Assembly (NCBI GenBank): GCA_022710725.1
Contig: JAKLGK010000007.1
Coordinates: 124,001-188,000, forward strand
Reading direction: 5' to 3'
DNA: 64,000 bases
Source: Verrucomicrobiota bacterium
GTDB lineage: Bacteria; Verrucomicrobiota; Kiritimatiellia; CAIQIC01; JAGNIJ01
Below, one piece after another: positions 49,786 to 59,100 of this stretch. Each line of letters begins with the position of its first letter. Positions within the stretch are counted from its first letter, which is position 1. The translations under genes were made by a program, and so were the position numbers. The notes beneath the pieces are model-generated. The model was not told the DNA's origin. It did not search any database and saw only the letters and a program-made list of their open reading frames with translations.

Positions 49786-50649
49786 ATGGTTCAGAAGGCT
49801 GTCTTTGATATAGCCGGCATTACCTATGTGATAGAAAAGGCCCCGGGCGGCGCGGAATTGGATGTCGGGCCCTCGCACCAGCACTTCCTCTCGGACAAGG
49901 AGCCGGCCCTGCGCTTCCGGGCCGTGGACGGGCCCTGGCCGTCCCTGGAGGGGTTGAAGAAAACGTTCGACTCCACGTCCTGGTGGTCCATGTCCGAGGC
50001 GCCGGGCGCCCGCGTGGTCTCTTTTTTCAACGCCACGCCGCCCTACGAGGAAAACCGCCGGGCCGTGCTGGCCCCGGACTATCGCTCCGGCGCCGTCTAT
50101 TGCCGGAATGCCCTGGATCAGTCCTTTCCCCTGAACTACCCGCTGGAAGAGCTGATCTACATCAACGTGCTGCCCTCCTTCGACGGCGTGATCATCCACT
50201 CCTGCGGCGCGGGGGACGGGAATGGCGGCTACCTCTTTGTCGGCGTCTCCGGCGCCGGGAAGAGCACCATCTCCAAGGTGCTCATGAAAGGCACCGACTG
50301 GAAGGTATTGAGCGACGACCGGATCATCCTGCGGAAGATGGAGGGCGGCATCCGGATGTTCGGCACGCCTTGGCACGGGGAAGTGGATGTCTGCGAGAAC
50401 ATGGGGATCCCCCTCCGCCGCATCTACTTCCTGAAGAAGGCGCCCCGCAACGAAGCCGTCCGCTGGGCGCCCGCGCTGGCCGCGACGCACCTGATCGCCC
50501 GCTCGTTCCCGCCGTTCTGGGATGCCGACGGCCTGGACCGGACCACGCGCCTGTGCATTGATATCGCCACGCAAGTTCCCTGCTACGAGCTGGGATTCGT
50601 GCCCAACGCGTCGGTGCTGGACTGCCTGGCCGGGCTGAAGGACGGTTGA
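49786..50649 (+). CDS. HPr-kinase-like (HprK-related) protein of the peptide locus
   Basis: A 287-residue protein (start MVQKAVFDIAGITYVIEKAP, after GGGAGG). The C-terminal half has the HprK-type core: VIIHSCGAGDGNGGYLFVGV with Walker A GVSGAGKS (153-160), the acidic pair in VLSDDRIIL (Asp177, Asp178) and FGTPWHGEV. The N-terminal half is not that of true HprK, and no HPr gene is nearby. HprK homologues in some lasso-peptide clusters (for example paeninodin) phosphorylate the C-terminal Ser of the precursor. All three precursors here end in Ser, so the same role is proposed. Confidence 0.82.
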   Translation: MVQKAVFDIAGITYVIEKAPGGAELDVGPSHQHFLSDKEPALRFRAVDGPWPSLEGLKKTFDSTSWWSMSEAPGARVVSFFNATPPYEENRRAVLAPDYRSGAVYCRNALDQSFPLNYPLEELIYINVLPSFDGVIIHSCGAGDGNGGYLFVGVSGAGKSTISKVLMKGTDWKVLSDDRIILRKMEGGIRMFGTPWHGEVDVCENMGIPLRRIYFLKKAPRNEAVRWAPALAATHLIARSFPPFWDADGLDRTTRLCIDIATQVPCYELGFVPNASVLDCLAGLKDG

Positions 50650-50653
50650 CCGG

Positions 50654-51220
50654 ATGGAGCCCCGGCGCCCTCGCCGGGCCTCCCGGAGGATGGTTGTGGC
50701 GGATTCCCGCGATATTCAGCGCGTGCTGCTTGCCGAGGGCAACGAGGTCATGCTGCGGACCGCCGGCTTGAGCATGGGCCACGCGATCCGCGGCGGCGAG
50801 GCCGTCGTCATCCGGGCCGTGCCCGAGCGGGACATCCGCTTCGGCGACATCCTCGTCTTCGAACGCGGCGACCAGCTGGTCTGCCACCGGGTTGTGGGCA
50901 CCCGGGCGCGCGGCGCGGGCCGGGAGTTCGTGACCAAGGGCGATCCCGTGCTCGGCCTCGATGAACCGATCCCGTATGCCGCGATTCTCGGGCGAGTGGT
51001 CCGCGTGAAATGGCCGGGCGGCGACTTCCGGCTGGACACCCGGCGCGGCCGGTGGAGCAACCGGTTCCTGGCCGTCGTATCGCTGGGCGTCGCCGGGTTG
51101 TACCGCGTGTTTCCCTGGAAGGGTGCGCTGAAGAAACCGGGGAGCGGCGTCCACGCGGTGTGGCGTCTTCTCGCGTTCCCGTCCCGCGTGGTCCGGTGGA
51201 TCAGCGAGCGGTGCCGCTGA
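50654..51220 (+). CDS. S24/S26-type signal peptidase-like protein (putative leader peptidase)
   Basis: A 188-residue protein (an ATG at 50690 is an alternative start). Family motifs: TAGLSMGHAIRGGEAVVIRA with the probable nucleophile Ser40, RFGDILVFE, QLVCHRVVG with His78 where archaeal and SipW-type enzymes have a catalytic His in place of Lys, and VTKGDPVLGLDEP. The C-terminal part has a weak amphipathic or membrane-associated segment (FLAVVSLGVAGLYRVF). It starts 4 bases after the kinase-like gene, so the two are co-transcribed. It most likely removes the leader of the modified peptide. Confidence 0.75.
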   Translation: MEPRRPRRASRRMVVADSRDIQRVLLAEGNEVMLRTAGLSMGHAIRGGEAVVIRAVPERDIRFGDILVFERGDQLVCHRVVGTRARGAGREFVTKGDPVLGLDEPIPYAAILGRVVRVKWPGGDFRLDTRRGRWSNRFLAVVSLGVAGLYRVFPWKGALKKPGSGVHAVWRLLAFPSRVVRWISERCR

Positions 51221-51223
51221 CGG

Positions 51224-52558
51224 TTACTCCCGCGCCGCCGGCAGCAGCGCGTGGCAGAGCACGGCAGTCAGTCCGCCCGTGACCGCGCCGGAAGCGAAGA
51301 CGTGCCGCGCCCATTCCGGCAGGGCCTTGAGCGCGTCCGGCGCGAGCACCACGCCCATGCCCGTGCCCAGCGACGCCGCGAGGATGAGCAGGGCCCGCCG
51401 GTCGAGCGGCTGGCTCGCGATGATCCGGATGCCGGCCGCGGCCACGGTGCCGAACATCAGCAGCGTCCCGCCGCCCAACACCGGCTCGGGCATCAGGGCG
51501 AACACGCCCGAGACCAGCGGCGAGAGACCCAGCAGCACCAGCAGGCCGGCGATCCAGTGGCCCACCGTCCGGCTCGCGATGCCCGTGAGCTGGATCACGC
51601 CGTTGTTCTGGCTGAACGTGGTGTTCGGGAACGTGTTGAAGACCGACGCGAGGGCGGAGTTGAATCCGTCGCCCAGCATCCCGCCCGCGAGGCGCTTCAG
51701 GTACAGCGGGCCCGCGATCGGCTGGCGGGAAACGATGGAGGTCGCGGTGATGTCGCCCACGGTTTCGATGGACGTGACGACATAGAGCAGGGCCACGGGG
51801 ATGAAGGCGGACCAGCGGAACGCCAGGCCGTACTGGAAGGGGAGCGGCAGAACCACGCGGTCGAGTTCCGCGATCGGCCGGAAATCCACCCGACCCAGCA
51901 GCGCCGCGACCGCGTAGCCGGCGAGCAGCCCCGCGACGATGGAGCCCATGCGCACGAGGGCGTTCCGGCTGCGGTTCAAGACCAGGATCACGGCGAGCAC
52001 CAGCCCCGCCAGCGCAAAGTGCCGGAGGTGGCCGAACGAGCCGTCCGCCATGGCCGCGCCGCCGCCCGCGCAGTTGAAGGCGCCGGCCCCGACCAGGCTC
52101 AACCCGATCAGCGTCACCACGATCCCGCTGACCAGCGGCGGGATCAACCGGCGCACGAGCGGGATGAACCGGCTGATGATCATCTCCACGGCCGAGCCCG
52201 CAAGGCACACGCCGAAGATCAGCGGCAACCCGCCGGTCTGCCCGATCGCGATCAGCGCGCCGACGAAGGTGAAGCTGGTGCCCTGGATGCTCAACAGGCC
52301 TGACCCGAGCGGGCCGACCTTCCGGACCTGGATCCAGGTCGAGACCCCCGAAATGAACAAGGACAGGCCGACGATGGTTGTCGTGGTGGGTACATCGCAT
52401 TTCAGCGCGCCGCAGATCAGCAGCGGCGGCGTGATGATCGGCACGAAGACCGCCAGCAGGTGCTGAAGAGCCGCGAACAGCGCGATCCAGAACGGCGGCC
52501 GGTCGTCCAGCCCGAACAGCAGCTCGCGATCCCCGCGGTGGGGTTCATCGGACGGCAT
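51224..52558 (-). CDS. NCS2 nucleobase permease (uracil/xanthine family)
   Basis: A 444-residue permease with 12-14 helices. NCS2 landmarks are GLDDRPPFWIALFAALQHLL near the N-terminus, LGSGLLSIQGTSFTFVGALI, FNTFPNTTFSQNNGVIQLTG (the N-x-G-x-x-x-x-T-type motif) and MPEPVLGGGTLLMFGTVAAA. It imports xanthine, uric acid or uracil with protons. It lies 5 bases downstream of the sensor-kinase-like gene on the same strand, and its stop nearly abuts the convergent peptidase gene. Together with preTA, the amidohydrolase and the nucleoside ABC genes it points to active nucleobase salvage. Confidence 0.9.
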   Translation of the reverse strand: MPSDEPHRGDRELLFGLDDRPPFWIALFAALQHLLAVFVPIITPPLLICGALKCDVPTTTTIVGLSLFISGVSTWIQVRKVGPLGSGLLSIQGTSFTFVGALIAIGQTGGLPLIFGVCLAGSAVEMIISRFIPLVRRLIPPLVSGIVVTLIGLSLVGAGAFNCAGGGAAMADGSFGHLRHFALAGLVLAVILVLNRSRNALVRMGSIVAGLLAGYAVAALLGRVDFRPIAELDRVVLPLPFQYGLAFRWSAFIPVALLYVVTSIETVGDITATSIVSRQPIAGPLYLKRLAGGMLGDGFNSALASVFNTFPNTTFSQNNGVIQLTGIASRTVGHWIAGLLVLLGLSPLVSGVFALMPEPVLGGGTLLMFGTVAAAGIRIIASQPLDRRALLILAASLGTGMGVVLAPDALKALPEWARHVFASGAVTGGLTAVLCHALLPAARE

Positions 52559-52563
52559 GGCGT

Positions 52564-54261
52564 TCAGGCCCCCGTCCCCTGCCGGGCGCTGGCGGACCGC
52601 AGCATGGCCCGCAGCAGCGTTTCCGCGCCGGGGGCCGTTTCCCGGATCACCTCGATGCCCAGCGCGGGGTCCCACGAGGACTGGTCGTCGGTCAGCAGGA
52701 TCAGCCCGCTCCGGGGGCGCAGCTTGCGAATGGCCCGCAGCAGGGCCGGGGCCTCCTCGCCCAGCAGCTTCCGCTCCAGCACCAGCGCGGCCAGGTCGCC
52801 GGGCGCCTCGACGGCCTGGAGCGTGGCGACGATGTCGTCGGCCGTGCGGACTTCCATGTTCAGGTCGCGGAACAGCCGCGCCCAATCGTCCCGCGCGGTC
52901 GTGCGCGCGCCGGCCACCAGGATTTTCCACATGGAGACGAGCAGGGCCTCCTCCGCCGTGAGCGCGCCCAGGGCCATGCTCTTTTCGGCCACCGGCAGGC
53001 TGGGCAGGCACAGCCGGTACCCGTGCCGGCCCTCCTGTGCGAGGACATCCAGCCGCCCCCCGGCTTCCCCGAGGATCGAGCGCACGACGGACACCACCAC
53101 GCCGGCCTCCAGCGGGATGGCCTTGACCGGCGCCGACGAGGCGTCCTCGGCTTCCGACGCCGCGATCCACACGGCGGCGGCGCACCGGGTGCCGACGTCG
53201 AACAGGGGGGCGGCGGCGTCAGGCGGCCGCGCGCGGATGTGGAGATGCCCGGGATGCCCGAGTTCGTCGGCGGCCAGCAGGGCCAGGCTCAAGATGATCT
53301 GCTCAATCTGGTTTCCGGTCAGCAGGGTCGGACCGAGTCCTCCCTGGATGTCCACCGCCACGCGCCACCGGCTGGAAAGGCCCACCGTGAGCAGTTGCGT
53401 TGCGCGCTGGAGCTGGTCGGCCAGGCGCGTGCAGGGCTGGCCGCGTGCCTCGGCCTGGCTCAAGCGCAGCACCTGCGCGGCGAGGGACGCGCCGCGCCGG
53501 GACTCGTGCGCGATGGCCTGCAGACTGGCCGCCTGGTCCGGGCCCGAGGCGCCCCGCCCGGCGAGTTCGGCGTGCCCCGAGATGGCGCAGAGGATGTTGT
53601 TGAAATCGTGGGCGACGCCGCGCGCGATGCGCCCGATGAGCTGCAAGGTGGCCATCTGCCTCGACCGGATTTCCTCCGCCTTCCGCTGGGTGACATCGCT
53701 GACCAGGATCAGCTGGACGTCCTCGGACGGCTGGGAGCGGAAACGCAGCGCGCGCAGGCCCTCGGCCTCGCGCACGAGGCATTCGACTTCCTGGGGTTCG
53801 CGGCCGCCCAGCAGCAGGGACTCCTGTTCGGCCGACAGCGCGGTGAACAGGTCCCGCAGCCGGCTCTTGGAGTCGGGCTCGGCGCCCGCAAAACGGCGGG
53901 CCGCCGGGTTGGACCCGGTGATCCGGCCCCGCCGGTCCACCGCCAGCAGGCCGTCGCTCAAGTACTCCATCGCGTCCACGAACCGCCCGACGCGGCGACG
54001 GCTTTCCACCTGCGCCGTGGACCGGATCGCCCAGACGCCCATCGCGCCGGCCAGGAACAGGAAGCCCATCGTCAGCGCCAGGATCGTCAGCGTGATGATG
54101 CCCAGGTAGCTGCGCAGGGCTTCAGGCGTGGCGGACCGGGCATCGGTCAGCAGGAACTTCTCGATCGAGGACAGGGTGGACATGGCCGCGACCGCGGCCA
54201 GCACCAGCAGCAGCAGAATCATCACCGCGTACCGCCATGTCCCCCGCGGAAACCAGGCCAT
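52564..54261 (-). CDS. degenerate hybrid sensor-kinase-like protein
   Basis: A 565-residue protein, start set by AAAGGA five bases before the ATG. It has two membrane helices (residues 10-85), a PAS-like domain (YLSDGLLAVDRRGRITGSNP) and an intact H-box (RIARGVAHDFNNILCAISGH). The ATPase part has lost its signature residues: the N-box Asn is absent (QIEQIILSLALLAADEL) and no D-x-G-x-G is visible. The C-terminal 120 residues resemble a receiver domain (KILVAGARTTARDDWARLFR) but with Glu at the usual phospho-Asp place (LVLERKLLG). It is therefore probably a regulator that does not autophosphorylate. It precedes the NCS2 permease. Confidence 0.72.
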   Translation of the reverse strand: MAWFPRGTWRYAVMILLLLVLAAVAAMSTLSSIEKFLLTDARSATPEALRSYLGIITLTILALTMGFLFLAGAMGVWAIRSTAQVESRRRVGRFVDAMEYLSDGLLAVDRRGRITGSNPAARRFAGAEPDSKSRLRDLFTALSAEQESLLLGGREPQEVECLVREAEGLRALRFRSQPSEDVQLILVSDVTQRKAEEIRSRQMATLQLIGRIARGVAHDFNNILCAISGHAELAGRGASGPDQAASLQAIAHESRRGASLAAQVLRLSQAEARGQPCTRLADQLQRATQLLTVGLSSRWRVAVDIQGGLGPTLLTGNQIEQIILSLALLAADELGHPGHLHIRARPPDAAAPLFDVGTRCAAAVWIAASEAEDASSAPVKAIPLEAGVVVSVVRSILGEAGGRLDVLAQEGRHGYRLCLPSLPVAEKSMALGALTAEEALLVSMWKILVAGARTTARDDWARLFRDLNMEVRTADDIVATLQAVEAPGDLAALVLERKLLGEEAPALLRAIRKLRPRSGLILLTDDQSSWDPALGIEVIRETAPGAETLLRAMLRSASARQGTGA

Positions 54262-54399
54262 GGAATTCCTTTCCGATTCCCGAACCTCGATACGCCTGAT
54301 TGTAGCCGGGACTTTCCCCCGGCGCAAGAAGGCCGAGGCGCTGGACAGGCCGCGTGCGGCGTGTATAGTGCGGCTGGATCGACACGGGCGGTGGGAATC

Positions 54400-55209
54400 A
54401 TGCGCATACCTTTCTGGAAAATGCACGGGGCGGCGAACGATTTCATCCTGGCGGATGACCGGGCCGGGACCTTTCCCGCGGGCGATCGCGGCTGGCTGGC
54501 CCGGATCATGGCCCGCCGGACCGGGGTGGGGGCGGAGGGCGTGCTGCTGATCCAGCCGTCCGCCCGGGCCGATTTCCGGATGCGGTTCTTCAATCCCGAC
54601 GGCGGCGAGGTGGACATGTGCGGCAACGGCGCGCGCTGCATCGCCCGGCTGGCGCACGAGCTCGGTGCCGCGCCGCGCGAGATGCGTATCGAGACCCGCG
54701 CCGGCCTCGTCCGCGCCGCCGTGGACGGCGACAGCATCCTGCTGCACCTGACCGAACCCCGCGACTGGCAGTTGAACCGGCAGTTGGAGGTCGCCGGGCA
54801 GATCCTCGACGCGCACTCCGTCAACAGCGGCGTGCCGCACGTCATGGTCGAAGTCCCGGACCTCGACGCCGTCAACGTGCAGGAACTCGGCCGGGCATTG
54901 CGGTACCATCCGGCCTTTGCGCCGGGCGGGACCAACGCGAACTTTATCCAGGTCACCGGCCCCCACTCGTTGCGCATTCGAACCTACGAGCGCGGCGTCG
55001 AGGCCGAGACCCTGGCCTGCGGCACCGGCATCGTCGCGTGCGGCCTGCTGGCCGGGCGCCTGGGCCGCGTGCGGCCTCCCGTCTCCATCCTTACCGCCGG
55101 CGGCGACACGCTGGAAGTCAACTTCGCGCCGGCGGCCGACGGCGCGACCGGGGTCACGCTGCGCGGCCCGGCCGTGCATGTTTTCCAGGGAACGCTGGAG
55201 TATCCTTGA
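54400..55209 (+). CDS. dapF: diaminopimelate epimerase
   Basis: A 269-residue DapF. It converts LL- to meso-diaminopimelate for lysine and peptidoglycan synthesis. The two catalytic cysteines are in VDMCGNGARC (Cys74) and ETLACGTGIVAC (Cys207), and KMHGAANDFILADD and FFNPDGGEVDMC are the usual N-terminal blocks. The ATG at 54400 (MRIPFWKMHG) is preferred, 139 bases from the divergent sensor gene. The stop overlaps the TTG start of the next gene. Meso-DAP synthesis indicates a DAP-type peptidoglycan. Confidence 0.95.
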   Translation: MRIPFWKMHGAANDFILADDRAGTFPAGDRGWLARIMARRTGVGAEGVLLIQPSARADFRMRFFNPDGGEVDMCGNGARCIARLAHELGAAPREMRIETRAGLVRAAVDGDSILLHLTEPRDWQLNRQLEVAGQILDAHSVNSGVPHVMVEVPDLDAVNVQELGRALRYHPAFAPGGTNANFIQVTGPHSLRIRTYERGVEAETLACGTGIVACGLLAGRLGRVRPPVSILTAGGDTLEVNFAPAADGATGVTLRGPAVHVFQGTLEYP

Positions 55210-56066
55210 AGGCCTCGCCGGTCCAATCCCGTACCGTCCTGGTCACCGGTTGTTCCACCGGCATCGGCCTTGCGACCGCCCGCCTGTTGCGCGAACGCGG
55301 CTGGGCCGCCTGGCCCACCGCCCGGAAGGCGGAGGACCTGGCCCGGTTGCGCGCGGAGGGATTCAATCCCATCGAACTGGACCTGTACGATCCGGCCTCC
55401 GTCTGCCGCGCCGCGGAGGAGGCGTTGAAGCGGGGTGGCGGCCGCCTCGGCGCGCTGGTCAACAACGCGGGCTATGGCCAACCGGGCGCGGTGGAGGACC
55501 TGACCCGCGAAGCCCTGCGCCGGCAGTTCGAGGTAAACGTGTTGGGCGTGCAGGACCTGACCAACCTTGTTCTCCCCGTCATGCGCGGGCAGGGCTACGG
55601 CCGGGTCGTCAATGTCAGCTCCGTGCTCGGCCGCCTGACGCTCCCGTTCCTCGGCGCCTATTGCGCGAGCAAGCATGCCCTCGAATCGCTGTCCGACGCG
55701 CTTCGCGTGGAACTGCGCGGGACCGGCATCGCGGTGTCCATCATCGAGCCCGGCCCGATCGAGACGGCGTTCCGGAAGAACTCCTTCGAGCAGGGGCAGG
55801 AGCGCCTGGATATCTCGAAGTCGCGGTTCGCCGAGCGGTATCGGAGCGAAGGCTCGCGCCGGGCCGCGAAGAATTTCCGCAGCTCGGATCCTTTCACGGC
55901 GCCGCCCGAAGCCGTCGCACGGCGGATTGTCCACGCATTGGAATCCGGCCGGCCGTGGCGGCGCTATCCCGTGACGCTGCCGGCGTGCGCCGGTAGTTTG
56001 CTGGCCAGATTCCTTCCTCACGCCATAATCGACTGGCTGCTGTCCCGCCGCATGGGCAAGTCGTAA
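55206..56066 (+). CDS. classical short-chain dehydrogenase/reductase
   Basis: A 286-residue SDR from a TTG at 55206, four bases overlapping the dapF stop (TTGA), with GGAG five bases upstream. Motifs: VLVTGCSTGIGLATARLL (cofactor site), LVNNAGYGQPGAVEDL (NNAG), VVNVSSVLGRLTLPF (catalytic Ser) and YCASKHALESL (Tyr-x3-Lys). It resembles oxidoreductases that act on retinol, steroid or fatty substrates. The coupling to dapF is probably only transcriptional; no metabolic link is obvious. Confidence 0.85.
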   Translation: MKASPVQSRTVLVTGCSTGIGLATARLLRERGWAAWPTARKAEDLARLRAEGFNPIELDLYDPASVCRAAEEALKRGGGRLGALVNNAGYGQPGAVEDLTREALRRQFEVNVLGVQDLTNLVLPVMRGQGYGRVVNVSSVLGRLTLPFLGAYCASKHALESLSDALRVELRGTGIAVSIIEPGPIETAFRKNSFEQGQERLDISKSRFAERYRSEGSRRAAKNFRSSDPFTAPPEAVARRIVHALESGRPWRRYPVTLPACAGSLLARFLPHAIIDWLLSRRMGKS

Positions 56067-56156
56067 CAATCTCCCTCGGAAAGAAATACTGCTTCGGAAT
56101 CCGGAAGCGGAAATCCGGACTGAAAAGCCTATACAGGCATTGACGAAACGAGTATT

Positions 56157-56174
56157 AAGTAAAGCGTTTTACTT
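56157..56174. promoter_or_regulatory. inverted repeat AAGTAAA-GCGT-TTTACTT, LacI-type operator candidate
   Basis: Seven-base perfect arms around GCGT in AT-rich sequence, nine bases before the ATG at 56184 and partly next to the ribosome site. The centre GTAAAGCGTTTTAC resembles cre/LacI-type operators and the palindrome before the other C25-like gene (27573-27584). Confidence 0.45.
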
Positions 56175-56183
56175 GGGGTGGAA

Positions 56184-59100
56184 ATGAAAAAGCATCTAGC
56201 GATTATCGTGGCGCTCGTCGGACTGATTGCGCCTTCGTTGGCTGCAACCGAGACCATTTCCGTGTCCATGGACATGCCCGCTGTTTCCATTGGAAACGAA
56301 ACAGGTGGGTTCGTCGATGTCCTGGCCGAGGGGCGGAATTCCGATGGTCGACCGGCCCGCCCGATGCTCCCCGGGAAGTCTGTCTTCTACGCTCTCCCGC
56401 CCGACGTGGACGCCGCCTCCGTCTCTATTGTGGTCACGAAGACGGAGTACCGCGACGTTTCGCTGGATCGCCCGGTCCGCCCCGGGCCGGCCCTGCGCGT
56501 GTCGGGGGATCCTGCGGCGTCCGTGTCCTGGGGCGACGCGGTGAATGTCGTGGACGGCAGGGACCAGGAGGTCTATGGCCGCGACGCTTTCTATCCCGTA
56601 TCGCCCGCGACGATCGAAGGCTTTTCGCAGATGCGCAAGTGGAAGATGGTCCGGGTGCGCGTCTCGCCCGCCCAGTACAACCCGGTGCAGGGAACCCTCC
56701 GCATCGTCGAACATCTCGATTTCCAAATCCGTTTTGCGCGCGGCCGCGCCACGCAGTCCGCAGCCCTGGGCGACGCGGTGATGGATGCCGCCGCGCTGGG
56801 CCTTGTCGAGAACGACGATGCAGCCCGGGGCTGGTATGCGACACGCACGAAGACCGCGACCTCGTCCGGCAATACCTACCTGATCATGACGACCGACGAG
56901 ATCTACACGGCCAGCCCGACCCTCTATGGCCTGACGACGCACAAGGAAGACATGGGCTTCACCGTGCACGTGGTCACGGAAACGAAACTCGACGGCAGCG
57001 CCGCCGCGACCGGCTGGAACGAGGTCACCGGCCAGTATCCGGACGGCAAGGCCGACCGGATGCGCAAGTGGCTGCAGAACAATTATATCGGCATGCAGAT
57101 CGAGTATGTTCTCCTGGTCGGAAACCCGGCGCCGGACTGGGGCGACCTGCCGATGAAGAACTGCTCCTACCAGGCCTACGTCTATCCGGCGGACGGCTAC
57201 TACGCCGATCTCACGGGCAACTGGGACATCGACGGCAACGGGATCTACGGGAACGAAACCAACGATGTGGGTTCGGTGGGCGGCGTGGACCGGGTGCCGG
57301 AAGTGTACGTCGGCCGCATCCCCGTCTACACCGCCGATCCCTCCTGGAGCGAGATGCTGCGGCGGATCGTCTGGAAGTCGATCAAGTACGAGCAGGAAGG
57401 CTATACGGGCTGGCGCCAGTCCGCGCTGCTCCCGGAGAGCTGGTCGGACAGCTACACCGACGGCGCGTACCTCGGCGAGTACGCGCGGACCAACTACCTG
57501 TCCTCGAAGGGCTACAGCGCGCACACGCTCTTCGAGCAGGGCAGCGTCAATCCCATCTACGATTCCAGTTTCCCGTCCGACGAGGAACTGCTCGACGACA
57601 GCACGGCCCGGCGCTGGATGAATCACGACTACGGCATGGTCCTCTGGTGGGGCCACGGCTGGTCGCGCGGCGCCTCGGTCTATGCCGGCGGGACGCTCTA
57701 CGAGAGCGACCAGTGCCCGATGCTCGACGACGAGCATCCGGCCTCCGTGTTCATGGTGTCCTGCTCCTGCGGCGACCCGGTCGACGACCAGAACCTGGGC
57801 TACTCGATGCTGCGCAACGGCGGCATCGCGTCCGTCGCCGCCGCCAACGTGTCATGGTACTACTATTGCTCCTGGTCGCCTGCGGATTCCAAGGGCATGA
57901 ACGCGTCCATGGGCTACGACTTCTTCCGCAAGGTGGTCAGCAACGAGACCACGTACGGCCGTGCCCTGGCCGAGGTGAAGGAGGAGATGGACGACTGGTG
58001 GAACAACTTCTACACCTTCAACCTGTACGGCGATCCGTCCCTGCGCATCACGTCGCAAGGCGTTGACTCGGATGGCGATACGATGGCGGACGGCTGGGAA
58101 GCCGACCACGGGCTGGACGCCGGCGATCCGGACGACGCGGGCCTGAACCCCGACGGCGACAGCTACTCGAACCTGGAGGAGTACCGGGCCGGTCTCGATC
58201 CGCAGACGATCGATTCGCCCGCCTCCACGCACAGTTCCATCGCCGTGCCGGGGACGTTCAACGAGTGGAGCACCACGGCGCACCCGCTTCGCAAGATCGG
58301 CGGCGGCGCCTGGCAGGCCGACATCGTCCTCACCAACCAGACCGGCGTGCTGTTCAAGTTCGCCGCGAACGGTTCGTGGACGACGAACTGGGGCGAGTAC
58401 AACCAGCTCGCCACGAACGCGCCGTTCAGCGGGCTGGCCGACTGGGAATCGGACAACATCGTTGTGGCGGGGACGCTCGACGGCAGCTACCGGTTCACGT
58501 TTAACGAGCTCACCCGCGGCTACCGTCTCGAGCCGACGCCCGCGCCGGACGCGGACCTGGACGGCATGCCCGATGCCTGGGAGACGGCGCACGAGTTGAA
58601 TCCGCACAACGGCGCGGACGCCGCGGAAGACCCGGACTACGACGGCTACACGAACCTCCAGGAGTACGGAAACGGCACCGATCCCCATGTCTGGAATCCG
58701 CGCGCGGGCAACTACAACTACGTCTCGGTCCCCGGCACGTTCAACGGCTGGAACGCGGCGGCGTCCAACATGTGCCTGGTGGCGGACCACGTATGGCGCT
58801 ACGACGCCACGTTCTCCGGCGAGAGCGCCATCGAATTCAAGTTCGCGGCCAACGGGAGCTGGGCGGTCAACTGGGGCGACACGAACCAGACCCAGTTCAC
58901 CCCGCCCATGGCCGGTGGCGGGGAGAGCGGGGCCGCCAACCTCATCATCAGCGGTTCGCTAAGCGGCCGCTACCGGTTCACGTTCAACGACCAGTCGCTG
59001 GCCTGGGGCGTGGAGGCCATCGCGACGCCGGACACCGACGGCGACGGGATGTCGGACGCGTGGGAAAACGCGCGCGGCCTGAACTACCGGTCGGCCGCGG

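Noticed and set aside
49786..50649. True HPr kinase/phosphorylase of carbon control
   Set aside because: The N-terminal HprK domain is missing, no ptsH-like gene is nearby, and the gene sits in a peptide-modification locus.
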